From Propionimicrobium lymphophilum DSM 4903 (GTDB lineage Bacteria; Actinomycetota; Actinomycetes; Propionibacteriales; Propionibacteriaceae): a stretch of DNA of 64,000 nucleotides. The stretch lies in assembly GCF_000423485.1 (NCBI RefSeq), contig NZ_AUIB01000001.1:434001-498000 (forward strand). Reading direction: 5' to 3'. Positions 39,004 to 47,531 of the stretch are shown here, in pieces (position 1 is the first letter of the stretch; the number at the start of each line of letters is the position of its first letter). Under the pieces are notes generated by a model. That model worked only from the letters and a program-made list of their open reading frames with translations. It had not been told where the DNA came from and did not search any database. A program made the translations under genes and the position numbers.

Positions 39004-39868
39004 CTTCGGCGGGTCTGAGCAATAGCGTCGCTCGCCAGGAACTCTCCTCGGGACTCGGCGTTTCTGAGGATTGCCATTGCTGATAGCTATCTGGCGACAT
39101 CGTCCAGTGGTGGTCGTTTGTTGAGGCAGCGACGAGTCCGGCTTGCTGCCCGAGCATCTGTGAGAGCTGAGCCACCGCCCAAGTGGTGGATTTGCTTCCG
39201 GCTTGCACCGTAATTGTTGAGCCATCCTGGGCTACCAGCAGCGCATCGGCCCAAACGCGATTGAAGAAATCCGTCAGTTTAGTTGGGTCTGCAGGATTTT
39301 CCTGCTGATCTACGCAGCTGATTGCTGCTGGGCTAAAGCCGGCTAGCGCACTTGCCCACGCTCTAGCGTCCTGCTCGTGCTTGCGATATTCGTTCGGATG
39401 ATTGGAACGTTGAACTTCTTGGGCGACGTCGTTGATGTCCCCATTTTGCCAATCGGGAACGGTAACTAGGTGGTCATAAAAAGCCCCCGCGGAATACCAA
39501 GGGTCCATGATCTGTTCTTGCGTTCCCCAGCCCTGTGACGGACGCTGCTGGAATAAACCAATGGAGTCGAGGTCTCCGTAGTCAAGGTTTCTGAGCATGG
39601 ATTCTTGCATCGCGGTGGTTAACGCGATGGTCGCGGCTCGCGCTGGCAAGCCCCTGCGGATCGATTCTCCCACGATAATCGCCGCATTCTGGGCCTGATC
39701 GTAGTCGAGATAGGCGCTGTGTTCCTCGACGCTGACTTGGCATCCCTGGGCGGGTTTGTCTGGCCTGGCATCGCCGCGGCCGGCGAAAAAGCTCGCGACC
39801 GTCGCCACCAGAGCTGCTAGCACCACGATGGAGATGGCAGCTATAGACAGATCTTTGGTTTTGCTCAT
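38996..39868 (-). CDS. membrane-anchored lysozyme-fold-like protein, unknown role
   Basis: A 290-residue protein with one N-terminal membrane segment (about 7-30) and an extracytoplasmic domain. The conserved stretch ALTTAMQESMLRNLDYGD, then DSIGLFQQRPSQGWGT, is that of a family common in actinobacteria and resembles transglycosylase folds: a helix with catalytic-type Glu, then a GLFQ loop. I infer a peptidoglycan-linked role; activity is unproven. ATG 39868 starts the signal anchor properly; a frame start 13 codons upstream is the alternative. Confidence 0.7.
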   Translation of the reverse strand: MSKTKDLSIAAISIVVLAALVATVASFFAGRGDARPDKPAQGCQVSVEEHSAYLDYDQAQNAAIIVGESIRRGLPARAATIALTTAMQESMLRNLDYGDLDSIGLFQQRPSQGWGTQEQIMDPWYSAGAFYDHLVTVPDWQNGDINDVAQEVQRSNHPNEYRKHEQDARAWASALAGFSPAAISCVDQQENPADPTKLTDFFNRVWADALLVAQDGSTITVQAGSKSTTWAVAQLSQMLGQQAGLVAASTNDHHWTMSPDSYQQWQSSETPSPEESSWRATLLLRPAEAN

Positions 39869-40048
39869 GAAAGATCCGTGAGGGTCGTGCGAAAAGAAGC
39901 CATGCATTGAACTTTAGCCGACTCGTCCAGACAGGTAAGCGGTCGAGGGGTTCGGAAGATCGATGTGCATAGTGGAAGAAAGAATGTCTAATTAAATTCA
40001 CCGTCCATTAACGACTTCGAAAGCAGCTCGATTGCAGTATTTGGCAGA

Positions 40049-40843
40049 ATGGATACCGATATGAATGAGAAATTTGATGAGACTATCGAGAGTTTCGATA
40101 ACGCTCCGGTGCCCAGCGGTGATTCTGTAGCCCAGGGGCCGGTGATCCGACGTGGCTCACAAGTACAGGCGACCACAACTGAGCAGCGTCTGCTACAGAC
40201 CCAAAGCGATCACGACTGGTTACACTCCGACCCCTGGCGTGTGCTGCGAATTCAAGCCGAATTCGTCGAAGGATTCGGAACTCTGGCCGATGTTGGTGAC
40301 GCCATCAGCATATTTGGCTCGGCACGCAGCAAGCCGGGCAGCAAGCACTACGAGGACGCCTTAGAGATCGGCAAGCGTCTCGCCCAGAATGGCTACGCGG
40401 TAATCACCGGTGGCGGTCCAGGCATAATGGAGGCAGTGAACAAAGGAGCCTCCAAAGCAGACGGAGTATCTATCGGGCTTGGAATTGAACTGCCCTTTGA
40501 GTCTTCCTTAAACGAATACGTGAACTTGGGCATCAACTTCCGTTACTTCTTCGCCAGGAAAATGATGTTCCTGAAGTATGCCCAAGGCTTCGTCGTCATG
40601 CCCGGTGGCTTCGGCACAATGGACGAGCTGTTCGAGGCGCTGACCTTGGTTCAGACCGGCAAAACCGGGCATTTCCCGATCGTGCTGTTCGGCACAGACT
40701 ACTGGTCGGGTCTCGTGGACTGGATGGAGAAGAACATCCTAACCAATGGCTACATAAGCGAACCGGACATGCATCTGTTCAAGCTGACTGACGACATCGA
40801 AGAGACTGTGGAATTTGTCACTAGTGGCGAAATCACGGATTAG
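40049..40843 (+). CDS. LOG-family (TIGR00730) Rossmann-fold nucleosidase
   Basis: A 264-residue protein with the LOG motif PGGFGTMDELFEALT (about residues 188-202) and GGGPGIMEAVNKGA. LOG enzymes release free bases from nucleoside 5'-monophosphates; in M. tuberculosis Rv1205 activates cytokinins. About 50 N-terminal residues are extra and charged. ATG 40061 is a possible start as well. It is followed after 9 bases by the DivIVA-like gene. Confidence 0.85.
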   Translation: MDTDMNEKFDETIESFDNAPVPSGDSVAQGPVIRRGSQVQATTTEQRLLQTQSDHDWLHSDPWRVLRIQAEFVEGFGTLADVGDAISIFGSARSKPGSKHYEDALEIGKRLAQNGYAVITGGGPGIMEAVNKGASKADGVSIGLGIELPFESSLNEYVNLGINFRYFFARKMMFLKYAQGFVVMPGGFGTMDELFEALTLVQTGKTGHFPIVLFGTDYWSGLVDWMEKNILTNGYISEPDMHLFKLTDDIEETVEFVTSGEITD

Positions 40844-40852
40844 GGGACATTC

Positions 40853-41140
40853 ATGGCTTGGCTATTTGCCGTAATAATTCTTGGTGTTTTGGCGGTAGCG
40901 CTTGCGGTTTCCAGCGGCAAGCTGGGTGGTCAGGCGCCGCTTATGGACCAAACGCCAAGGCTGGATTTGCCTGCGAGGGAGCTGACCTCCGATGACCTAA
41001 ATAACGTCTCTTTCGACGTCGTTGTTCGCGGATATAGCCCTCATCAGGTAGACGAGCTGCTGGACCGGCTGACGGATCAGTTGTCGGGGAAGCAGCTCGA
41101 CGATGCGAAATTCGAACAAGTAGAAAACGATATCCCCTAA
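40853..41140 (+). CDS. small DivIVA-domain membrane protein
   Basis: A 95-residue protein: N-terminal membrane segment (2-19), then a short DivIVA-like domain (about 47-75) with FDVVVRGYSPHQVDELLDRL. The Rv1209-type protein holds the same place near DUF3117 and glgM in mycobacteria. DivIVA domains bind curved membranes or partners at poles and septa; here the domain is tethered. TAGGGG lies 7 bases before the ATG. Confidence 0.8.
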   Translation: MAWLFAVIILGVLAVALAVSSGKLGGQAPLMDQTPRLDLPARELTSDDLNNVSFDVVVRGYSPHQVDELLDRLTDQLSGKQLDDAKFEQVENDIP

Positions 41141-41296
41141 GACGGTCATCCGGTTACCTAATGTCGGCTAACATTATGTGCGTTTTTGCCCGAGATTTGG
41201 CCCCATCCACGATAATGGAAATAATAATTCAGCGACGTCTAGAGTGTTTAACCCGACAAATGCTGAACCGTATTTTTCAAGAAGTGTGAGGGTGCT

Positions 41297-41464
41297 ATGG
41301 CAGCAATGAAACCGCGTACCGGAGATGGCCCGATGGAAGTGGTAAAAGAAGGCAAGGGCCTTGTCATGCGTCTTCCAGTCGACGGGGGCGGTCGTTTGGT
41401 CGTTGAGATCAACGAGGAAGAAGCAGCCGAGCTAAAGAAATGCCTGGACGGCATCGTTAAATAG
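41297..41464 (+). CDS. DUF3117 protein
   Basis: A 55-residue protein, MAAMKPRTGDGPMEVVKEG at the start and EEAAELKKCLDGIV near the end, which is the highly conserved actinobacterial DUF3117 (Rv1211 type). Its function is unknown. GAGGG lies 6 bases before the ATG. It sits between the DivIVA-like gene and glgM, as in mycobacteria, and shares a bidirectional terminator with glgM. The gene is short and easily missed. Confidence 0.93.
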   Translation: MAAMKPRTGDGPMEVVKEGKGLVMRLPVDGGGRLVVEINEEEAAELKKCLDGIVK

Positions 41465-41469
41465 CTTGA

Positions 41470-41512
41470 AAAGTAAAGCGGCCACACGTTGCGTGTGGCC
41501 GCCTTACTTTGT
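41470..41512. terminator. bidirectional terminator, DUF3117 / glgM
   Basis: A 19-base stem (41470-41488 with 41492-41510, one mismatch) with A-run and T-run edges between convergent genes. Confidence 0.85.
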
Positions 41513-41526
41513 CTAGGAAAGGTCTT

Positions 41527-42714
41527 TTACTTGGACTCGTAACGCTCGATCGCCTTCTTGTAGACATCCACCGTCTGCTCGGCGATCTTCATCCAGCTGA
41601 ATTCGTCGATGCAACGTTGCCTGCCTGCCTTGCCGAATCTCGCTGCGGTAGCCTCGTCGGTAACTAGCTGATTTACCTTCTGGGCAAAAGTCGACTCGAA
41701 CTTCTCGATATATGCCGGGTCGTCTGCCTGCTTCGGGTCATAGGGGACGAGCAGACCGGTTTCGCCGTCCACGACGACCTCGGGGATGCCGCCGACAGCC
41801 GAAGCGACGACGGCGGTCTCTGCCGCCATTGCCTCGAGGTTCACGATGCCCAGCGGTTCGTAGATTGAGGGGCAGCCGAAAACCGTTGCATGGCTGATTA
41901 CCTGGCGGACGCCATCGCGCGGTGCCATGTCCTTGACCCAGATGACGTCGTCACCCTTAATCTTGCGCAACTCATCGAGACTGTCAGAGAACTCCTGAGC
42001 GATCTCCGGGGTGTCCGGTGAGCTGGCCAGCAGCACGATCTGGGTTCCTTCTGCGAACTTCTGCGCTGCGTTAACCAGGTGGACCAGGCCCTTCTGGCGG
42101 GTAATGCGGCCAACGAAAGCGACAGACGGGCGGTTGATGTCCATGCCGATCTTGTCGCAGTAATCGTGCGCAGTTTCCGGGTAGAACTCTTCGGTGTCGA
42201 TGCCGTTGAGAACCACGTGCACCTTATCCGGATCGAGCTGAGGGTAGGCCTCCAAAATATCGTTGCGCATCGCATTGGAGACGCCAATCACCGCGGAAGC
42301 GCCTTCGTAAGCAGTGCGCTCCGCCCAACTTGACAACTCGTAACCGCCTGCCAGCTGCTCGCGCTTCCACGGGCGCAGCGGTTCGAGCGAGTGGGCAGTA
42401 ACGACGTGCGGAACTGACTTGTACAGGCCGCCAAGATGGCCAGCCAGGTTTGCATACCAGGTGTGCGAGTGCACCAGGTCGATGTCGGGAAGCGCATCGA
42501 CCATGGATAAATCGGCGCCGAAGACACGCAGGGACGAGTTCGCGTCCGGCGGAAAGTTTTCCTGGTGGGCGGTCGCTCCGGGACGGTCTTCGCCCATGCA
42601 CTGAACATCAACATCGATGAGCTTGGCAAGTTTGGGGACGAGCTGGCCAACGTGGACGCCGGCGCCACCATAAATGTACGGGGGATATTCACGGGTAAGA
42701 ATTGAAACGCGCAT
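41527..42714 (-). CDS. glgM: GT4 glucosyltransferase GlgM (glycogen synthase type)
   Basis: A 395-residue GT4 enzyme using ADP-glucose. YPPYIYGGAGVHV starts the acceptor half; GRITRQKGL and the EPLGIVNLEAMA donor segment mark the C-terminal half. The actinobacterial enzyme in this divergent arrangement with glgC (Rv1212c) makes maltose 1-phosphate for the GlgE pathway as well as extending glucan, so GlgM is the better name than GlgA. ATG 42714 (MRVSILTREYPP) is the family start; the longer frame has six extra codons. Confidence 0.88.
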   Translation of the reverse strand: MRVSILTREYPPYIYGGAGVHVGQLVPKLAKLIDVDVQCMGEDRPGATAHQENFPPDANSSLRVFGADLSMVDALPDIDLVHSHTWYANLAGHLGGLYKSVPHVVTAHSLEPLRPWKREQLAGGYELSSWAERTAYEGASAVIGVSNAMRNDILEAYPQLDPDKVHVVLNGIDTEEFYPETAHDYCDKIGMDINRPSVAFVGRITRQKGLVHLVNAAQKFAEGTQIVLLASSPDTPEIAQEFSDSLDELRKIKGDDVIWVKDMAPRDGVRQVISHATVFGCPSIYEPLGIVNLEAMAAETAVVASAVGGIPEVVVDGETGLLVPYDPKQADDPAYIEKFESTFAQKVNQLVTDEATAARFGKAGRQRCIDEFSWMKIAEQTVDVYKKAIERYESK

Positions 42715-42864
42715 AACCAGATAGTCGCACATTTAGGGCTTTTGCGGTCTTGAACCACCAAAAATGGCTTCTGTTGCCGTGGGTCATCTTCAAGCCGTGC
42801 ATCTGAATAGGCAACTTATTGCATATTCGACAAAAGGTTGCCTGCGAACAGGTAAGTTCAAACC

Positions 42865-44088
42865 ATGGCCTCACCTAAAGTATTGTCATTAGTCCTTGCA
42901 GGTGGCGAAGGTAAAAGGTTAATGCCGCTCACAGGAGAGCGTGCAAAACCAGCCGTCCCGTTCGGCGGCACCTATCGTCTTATTGATTTCGTGCTTTCTA
43001 ACTTGGTGAACTCCAACTTGACGAAGGTTGCCGTTCTAACCCAGTACAAATCGCACTCGCTCGACAGGCACATCTCGATCACCTGGCGTATGTCGACGCT
43101 CCTCGGCAGCTACATCACCCCCGTTCCTGCTCAGCAGCGTCGCGGAAAACACTGGTATGAGGGAAGCGCTGACGCTATCTACCAGTCGATGAACCTGATC
43201 AACGATGAGGAACCGGATTATGTCGTGGTCTTCGGCGCGGACAACATCTACCGGATGGATGTCAGCCAGATGCTTCAGGCACACATCGATTCAGGGATGG
43301 ATGCCACCGTGGCTGCTATCCGTGTACCGCGGAAGGAAGCCTCCGCTTTTGGCATCATCGATGCGGGTCCTGACGGCAAAATCCATGAATTCCTCGAAAA
43401 ACCGGCCGATCCGCCTGGCCTGCCGGATAGCCCGGACGAAAGCTTCGCCTCCATGGGTAACTACATCTTCAGCCGCAAGGCTTTCGTGGAGGTTCTGGAA
43501 GCCGACAGTCAGGATCCAGATTCCAAGCACGATATGGGTGGGAACATCATTCCGACCTTTGTCGACGCCCAGTCCTGTGGCGTCTACGACTTCACGCAGA
43601 ACAGGGTTCCGGGCTCCACCGAAAACGACCGCAACTACTGGCGTGACGTAGGCACGATCGACGCTTTCTTCGATTCGCACATGGATCTCATCTCCGTCGA
43701 GCCGGAGTTCAACCTGTACAACAACGAATGGCCGATCTGGACCAACCAGGTTCAGGCGCCGGGTGCCAAATTCACCCTGCATGGCACCGCTGAGAGCTCG
43801 ATCGTTACAAGCGGTTGCGTCATCTCCGGCGGCGACGTCGACCATTCGGTGCTGAGCCCAGGAGTGCGCATCGAAGCCGGCGCTAACCTGGACCGCTGCG
43901 TGATCATGGATCGCGCTCAGATCGGTAAGGATTGCACCCTTAACCACGTGATCCTCGACAAGAACGTAGTGATTCCTGACGGAGTCAGCGTTGGCGTCGA
44001 TAAGGAAGCCGACCTGGCTCGTGGGTTCACCGTCTCCGAGGGCGGCATCACGGTTGTTCCGAAGAACACCATCGTCAAGCCGATCTAA
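42865..44088 (+). CDS. glgC: glucose-1-phosphate adenylyltransferase
   Basis: A 407-residue ADP-glucose pyrophosphorylase that makes ADP-glucose from glucose 1-phosphate and ATP, the substrate of GlgM. The N-terminal nucleotidyltransferase domain has [13 protein letters not shown] and AKPAVPFGG; the C-terminal half is a left-handed beta-helix. It is transcribed divergently from glgM; the 150-base gap should hold both promoters. Confidence 0.95.
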   Translation: MASPKVLSLVLAGGEGKRLMPLTGERAKPAVPFGGTYRLIDFVLSNLVNSNLTKVAVLTQYKSHSLDRHISITWRMSTLLGSYITPVPAQQRRGKHWYEGSADAIYQSMNLINDEEPDYVVVFGADNIYRMDVSQMLQAHIDSGMDATVAAIRVPRKEASAFGIIDAGPDGKIHEFLEKPADPPGLPDSPDESFASMGNYIFSRKAFVEVLEADSQDPDSKHDMGGNIIPTFVDAQSCGVYDFTQNRVPGSTENDRNYWRDVGTIDAFFDSHMDLISVEPEFNLYNNEWPIWTNQVQAPGAKFTLHGTAESSIVTSGCVISGGDVDHSVLSPGVRIEAGANLDRCVIMDRAQIGKDCTLNHVILDKNVVIPDGVSVGVDKEADLARGFTVSEGGITVVPKNTIVKPI

Positions 44089-44099
44089 GGCATCAAAGC

Positions 44100-44137
44100 A
44101 AAGAATCTCCCGCTTTTTTAAGCGGGAGATTCTTTTA
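44100..44137. terminator. bidirectional terminator after glgC
   Basis: A perfect 16-bp stem (44100-44115 with 44120-44135) with a TTTT loop between glgC and the convergent methyltransferase gene. Confidence 0.9.
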
Positions 44138-44144
44138 GATTCGA

Positions 44145-44795
44145 CTAATTTTTAAGGGCAGCAACAAGGCCGTTGCCGAGCGGCAGCATCGTGGGGGTGA
44201 GGGATTCCTCGTCGAGAATCGCCTGCAGTGCCTCGCGGATGATTAAGGCTTCGTCGGAATCATCCTTGGGGTTAGCAACCAGGTCGTTCCAAAGCGCATC
44301 ATGTAGCACGAGAATGCCGCCGGGGCGCAGCAACCGCTGTGCCTGAGCAACATATTCGCCATACTCGAGTTCGTCACCGTTGACGAACACGATGTCGTAT
44401 GCACCATCGCGGAGATTGTCGAGAACCTCCAGTGCAATGCCGGCGATCAGCCTGAAGTGGTGTGAGGCGTATCCCGCATCGCGGAAAGTCTTGCGTGCCT
44501 GTGCCTGCCATTCGGTCTGGCTGTCGATGCTGGTCAACACGACCTCGCCAGCCATGCCTTGCAGAAGAGATAGGCCGGAGACGCCGGTGCCCGTCCCGAT
44601 CTCTACAACATTCTCTGCCTTGATCGTCTTCGCGATGAATGTAAGGAAGGCTAGAACGCCCTTGCTTGGTACAGGCGTGCCCGCCTTCACCGCGTTATTG
44701 CGGGCTTGCGCCACTTCTTCGGAGAGCGGCACGTAGTTTTCCGCGTATTCTAGCGAACGAGCGGTTAGGGGCTCGGAAATGTTCGAATCAGTCAC
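44145..44795 (-). CDS. O-methyltransferase (class I SAM)
   Basis: A 216-residue SAM-dependent methyltransferase of the catechol-O-methyltransferase-like family 3: NVVEIGTGTGVSGLSLL (motif I, about 62-78), DIVFVNGDELEY and LRPGGILVLHDALWN. The Rv1220c-type gene follows glgC in mycobacteria. Substrate unknown. The GTG start has no ribosome site, but TAAACT lies 6 bases before it, which suits a leaderless mRNA. Confidence 0.85.
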   Translation of the reverse strand: MTDSNISEPLTARSLEYAENYVPLSEEVAQARNNAVKAGTPVPSKGVLAFLTFIAKTIKAENVVEIGTGTGVSGLSLLQGMAGEVVLTSIDSQTEWQAQARKTFRDAGYASHHFRLIAGIALEVLDNLRDGAYDIVFVNGDELEYGEYVAQAQRLLRPGGILVLHDALWNDLVANPKDDSDEALIIREALQAILDEESLTPTMLPLGNGLVAALKN

Positions 44796-44801
44796 ACCGT
44801 A

Positions 44802-44807
44802 AGTTTA
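44802..44807 (-). promoter_or_regulatory. possible -10 box for a leaderless methyltransferase mRNA
   Basis: TAAACT on the minus strand ends 6 bases before the GTG start, the spacing expected when transcription begins at the start codon. No good -35 box is seen. Confidence 0.35.
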
Positions 44808-44824
44808 GCCGGATTTTTGGACTA

Positions 44825-44830
44825 TATAAT
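44825..44830 (+). promoter_or_regulatory. -10 box of the dapA promoter
   Basis: A consensus TATAAT lies 27 bases before the dapA ATG, leaving a short leader with the ribosome site AGAGGAG. No clear -35 box is visible. Confidence 0.5.
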
Positions 44831-44857
44831 GAATATTCCTGCTAACAGAGGAGCAAC

Positions 44858-45739
44858 ATGGCTGAAGCAACATTGGGACGGCTGATCACCGCTATGGTGA
44901 CCCCGTTTGACGACAATGGTGACGTTGACATTGCTAGAGCCCGCGAACTCGCTGCCAGGCTGGTCGATGAACAAGATAACGACGCGGTCTTGGTGAGTGG
45001 AACGACGGGTGAGTCGCCAACCACAACCCCGAAGGAGAAGCTCCAGCTTGCTAAGGCAGTCAAGGAGGAAGTTGGCGACCGCGCCAAGGTGATCGCTGGC
45101 ATCGGCAGCAACGACACGCGCGCCAGCGTCGAATTAGCTCGGGAAACGGCAAAGCTCGGAGTCGACGGGCTGTTGGCCGTCACGCCTTTCTATTCTCTGC
45201 CTCCGCAGGATGCAATCGTTTCGCACTTCAAGCAGATTGCAGATGCGACCGACCTGCCCATCATCCTCTACGACATTCCGCATCGCGCGGGGCGGGAGAT
45301 CGCTACCGAGTCGATGATCGAGCTCGCCGAACACCCGAATATCTACGGCGTCAAGGACGCAAAGAAGGACGTCGCCGGATCCGCGCGCGTCATCGCAGAG
45401 ACCGGCTTGGTCTACTACGCTGGTGACGACGCGATGGTGCTTTCGGAACTGTCCATTGGCGGCCAGGGGCTGGTCGGTACGTCCACTCACTTCACCGGGC
45501 GCCGAACAAAGAAACTAATCAATGCGTGGTTTTCAGGAGATCAAGCTAAAGCGTTGAGCATTTACCAAGAGCTGCTGCCGGTTTACACCGGAGTGTTCGC
45601 CACTCAGGGAGTCATGATGGTTAAGGCTGGTTTGGCCCATCAGGGTTTCTCCGTTGGCGGTCTTCGCGCTCCGCTCTTGGATGCGCCCGCAGAACTGGCC
45701 GAAGAATTCGGCAAGCTGCTAGACGAAACGAATCTTTAA
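44858..45739 (+). CDS. dapA: 4-hydroxy-tetrahydrodipicolinate synthase family protein
   Basis: A 293-residue TIM-barrel lyase that condenses aspartate semialdehyde with pyruvate in lysine/diaminopimelate synthesis. GTTGESPTTT (about 46-55), YDIPHRAG and the Schiff-base lysine in YGVKDAKKD (about 165) are present. AGAGGAG lies 5 bases before the ATG. With dapC it is the second diaminopimelate gene in the window, though not in one operon. Confidence 0.92.
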   Translation: MAEATLGRLITAMVTPFDDNGDVDIARARELAARLVDEQDNDAVLVSGTTGESPTTTPKEKLQLAKAVKEEVGDRAKVIAGIGSNDTRASVELARETAKLGVDGLLAVTPFYSLPPQDAIVSHFKQIADATDLPIILYDIPHRAGREIATESMIELAEHPNIYGVKDAKKDVAGSARVIAETGLVYYAGDDAMVLSELSIGGQGLVGTSTHFTGRRTKKLINAWFSGDQAKALSIYQELLPVYTGVFATQGVMMVKAGLAHQGFSVGGLRAPLLDAPAELAEEFGKLLDETNL

Positions 45740-45748
45740 GAACAAAAG

Positions 45749-45783
45749 TCGGTGCCAGCTAAATGTTGGCACCGATTTTTTTA
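45749..45783. terminator. terminator between dapA and mrp
   Basis: TCGGTGCCA (45749-45757) pairs with 45767-45775 and TTTTTTTA follows. On the other strand the stem is followed by ACTTTTGTTCTT, so it can serve mrp too. Confidence 0.85.
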
Positions 45784-45790
45784 TGTTTAT

Positions 45791-46966
45791 TTAGTTTTGT
45801 ACGCCCAGGTTGAGAGGCTTGCCGACGATCGACTTCTTGGTTTTTGCGATCTGCTTTGCCAGCTCGATGAAGGCTGCGCCAGCAGGTCGATCGGGGGCTC
45901 CCATGACAATCGGGGTGCCCTTTTCGCCGCCTAGAGCCACTAGCTGATCCATCGGGATCTGCGCCAGCAGAGGAACGGGCTTAGCGAACTTGTCGGTCAA
46001 CGCGTCGGAAACCTGAGCGCCACCGCCGGAACCGTACAGCTCGAGCTTGAAGGGCTCATTGCAGTGTGGGCAGGTGGTCTCCAGCCAGCTCATATTCTCG
46101 ATGACGCCCAGAGCGTTCTGGTTCAGCATCGAGCCCATGGTGCCGGCGCGCTCGCTGACCTCCGCAACGGACGACTGTGGGGTGGTCACGACAACCATCT
46201 CGCTGCCCGGCAGCTTCTGGCCGATGGTCATGGCGACGTCGCCAGTGCCCGGGGGCAGATCGATGAGGAAATAATCCAGATCACCCCAGAAGACGTCCGC
46301 AAGTAGCTGGGTGATCGCGCGATCCAGAATCGGGCCACGCCACGCGATCACCTGATCACGACGCTCCTTAAGCATTCCCATGCTGATCACCTGAACCTGA
46401 GCTTCGACGCCGTCGGTTGCGTCCATGCGGACTGGAACCGGCATGATCATGTTGTCCATGACCGTCGGGCGGGCGTCCGTGATGCCCATCAGGTCGGGAA
46501 CCGAGTGACCGTAGATATCGGCGTCCAATAGGCCGACCTTGCGGCCGAGCCTGGCAAGCGCTAGCGCAAGGTTTACGGTGACCGAGCTCTTACCGACGCC
46601 GCCCTTGCCGGAGGCGACAACGATGACGCGAGTCATGCTGCCCGGCTTGTTGAAGATGATCTGGTTTTCCGGCTTATCGCCGCGCAGCTTCGTGGTCAGC
46701 TCTTTGCGTTGCTGATCCGTCATTGCGCCCATGTGCACCTTGACGGATTTAACGCCAGGCACCTGCTCGATCGCGGTTTTAGCGTCGTTCTCTATGGTGT
46801 TCGATAGCGGGCAGCCGGCTATCGTCAGCAGAATCGTCACCTCAACATCGCCGTCATCGGTGACGGTGAGGTTGTCGATCATATTCAGTTCGGTGATCGG
46901 ACGGTTGATTTCTGGGTCTATGACTGTGGTTAATGCTTCCCACACACTTTTATTTAGATCTGGCAC
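45791..46966 (-). CDS. mrp: Mrp/ApbC-type iron-sulfur carrier ATPase
   Basis: A 391-residue P-loop NTPase. Residues 1-95 are a MIP18/DUF59 domain; the ATPase has the deviant Walker A GKGGVGKSS (about 120-128), and the C-terminal CPHC near residue 300 is where a bridging [4Fe-4S] cluster binds. Mrp proteins load clusters onto apo-enzymes. It leads the mrp-DUF1003-CBS gene order known from mycobacteria, here on the minus strand with mrp last. Confidence 0.92.
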   Translation of the reverse strand: MPDLNKSVWEALTTVIDPEINRPITELNMIDNLTVTDDGDVEVTILLTIAGCPLSNTIENDAKTAIEQVPGVKSVKVHMGAMTDQQRKELTTKLRGDKPENQIIFNKPGSMTRVIVVASGKGGVGKSSVTVNLALALARLGRKVGLLDADIYGHSVPDLMGITDARPTVMDNMIMPVPVRMDATDGVEAQVQVISMGMLKERRDQVIAWRGPILDRAITQLLADVFWGDLDYFLIDLPPGTGDVAMTIGQKLPGSEMVVVTTPQSSVAEVSERAGTMGSMLNQNALGVIENMSWLETTCPHCNEPFKLELYGSGGGAQVSDALTDKFAKPVPLLAQIPMDQLVALGGEKGTPIVMGAPDRPAGAAFIELAKQIAKTKKSIVGKPLNLGVQN

Positions 46967-47024
46967 GTACCTTTTCTACCTGAATTTGTTTTAATAACCC
47001 AGAGTCGGAGGTATTAACCTACCC

Positions 47025-47531
47025 TTAGTTTCCGTCGTCTTGGGCTGGCTCGTCTTCCTTATCTAGCTCCGCCAGAAGCTCGCGTAGCTGATCGCGGATC
47101 TCGTTGCGCACGAAGTCTCGGGTGGCTAGCTCTCCAACATTGTTGCGCAGTGATGCGATCTCGCGTGCCAGGAAGTCCATGTCCGCACGGCTCTGAGCCG
47201 CCACTCGGCGATCCTCCTGAGCGCTTCGTCGGTCGCGGTCCTCTTGACGGTTCTGCGCCAGAAGAATCAGGGGAGCGGAGTATGCGGCCTCGATGGAAAG
47301 CATCAGCGTCAGCATGATGAACGAGGGGGCCTCGTCAAACTGCCACGGCGAGATGGTGTTCCACAGGATCCACGCCACGATGAACACCGACATCCAAATC
47401 AAGAATGATGGGCTGCCCATGTAGCGGGCGATCCATTCGGCGAACTGACCGAATGATTCCGAGTTGATCTTTAGCTTCGGCTTCCAGCCCCTGGTGCGTC
47501 CAGGGGTGTCTAGACGGGTCTGTTCGCTCAC
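47025..47531 (-). CDS. DUF1003 membrane protein
   Basis: A 168-residue protein with two membrane segments (about 41-60 and 70-92) and a C-terminal coiled coil (about 100-155), the DUF1003 layout. Function unknown. The GTG start overlaps the end of the CBS-domain gene by 4 bases, so the two products are made together and may interact. Confidence 0.85.
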   Translation of the reverse strand: MSEQTRLDTPGRTRGWKPKLKINSESFGQFAEWIARYMGSPSFLIWMSVFIVAWILWNTISPWQFDEAPSFIMLTLMLSIEAAYSAPLILLAQNRQEDRDRRSAQEDRRVAAQSRADMDFLAREIASLRNNVGELATRDFVRNEIRDQLRELLAELDKEDEPAQDDGN

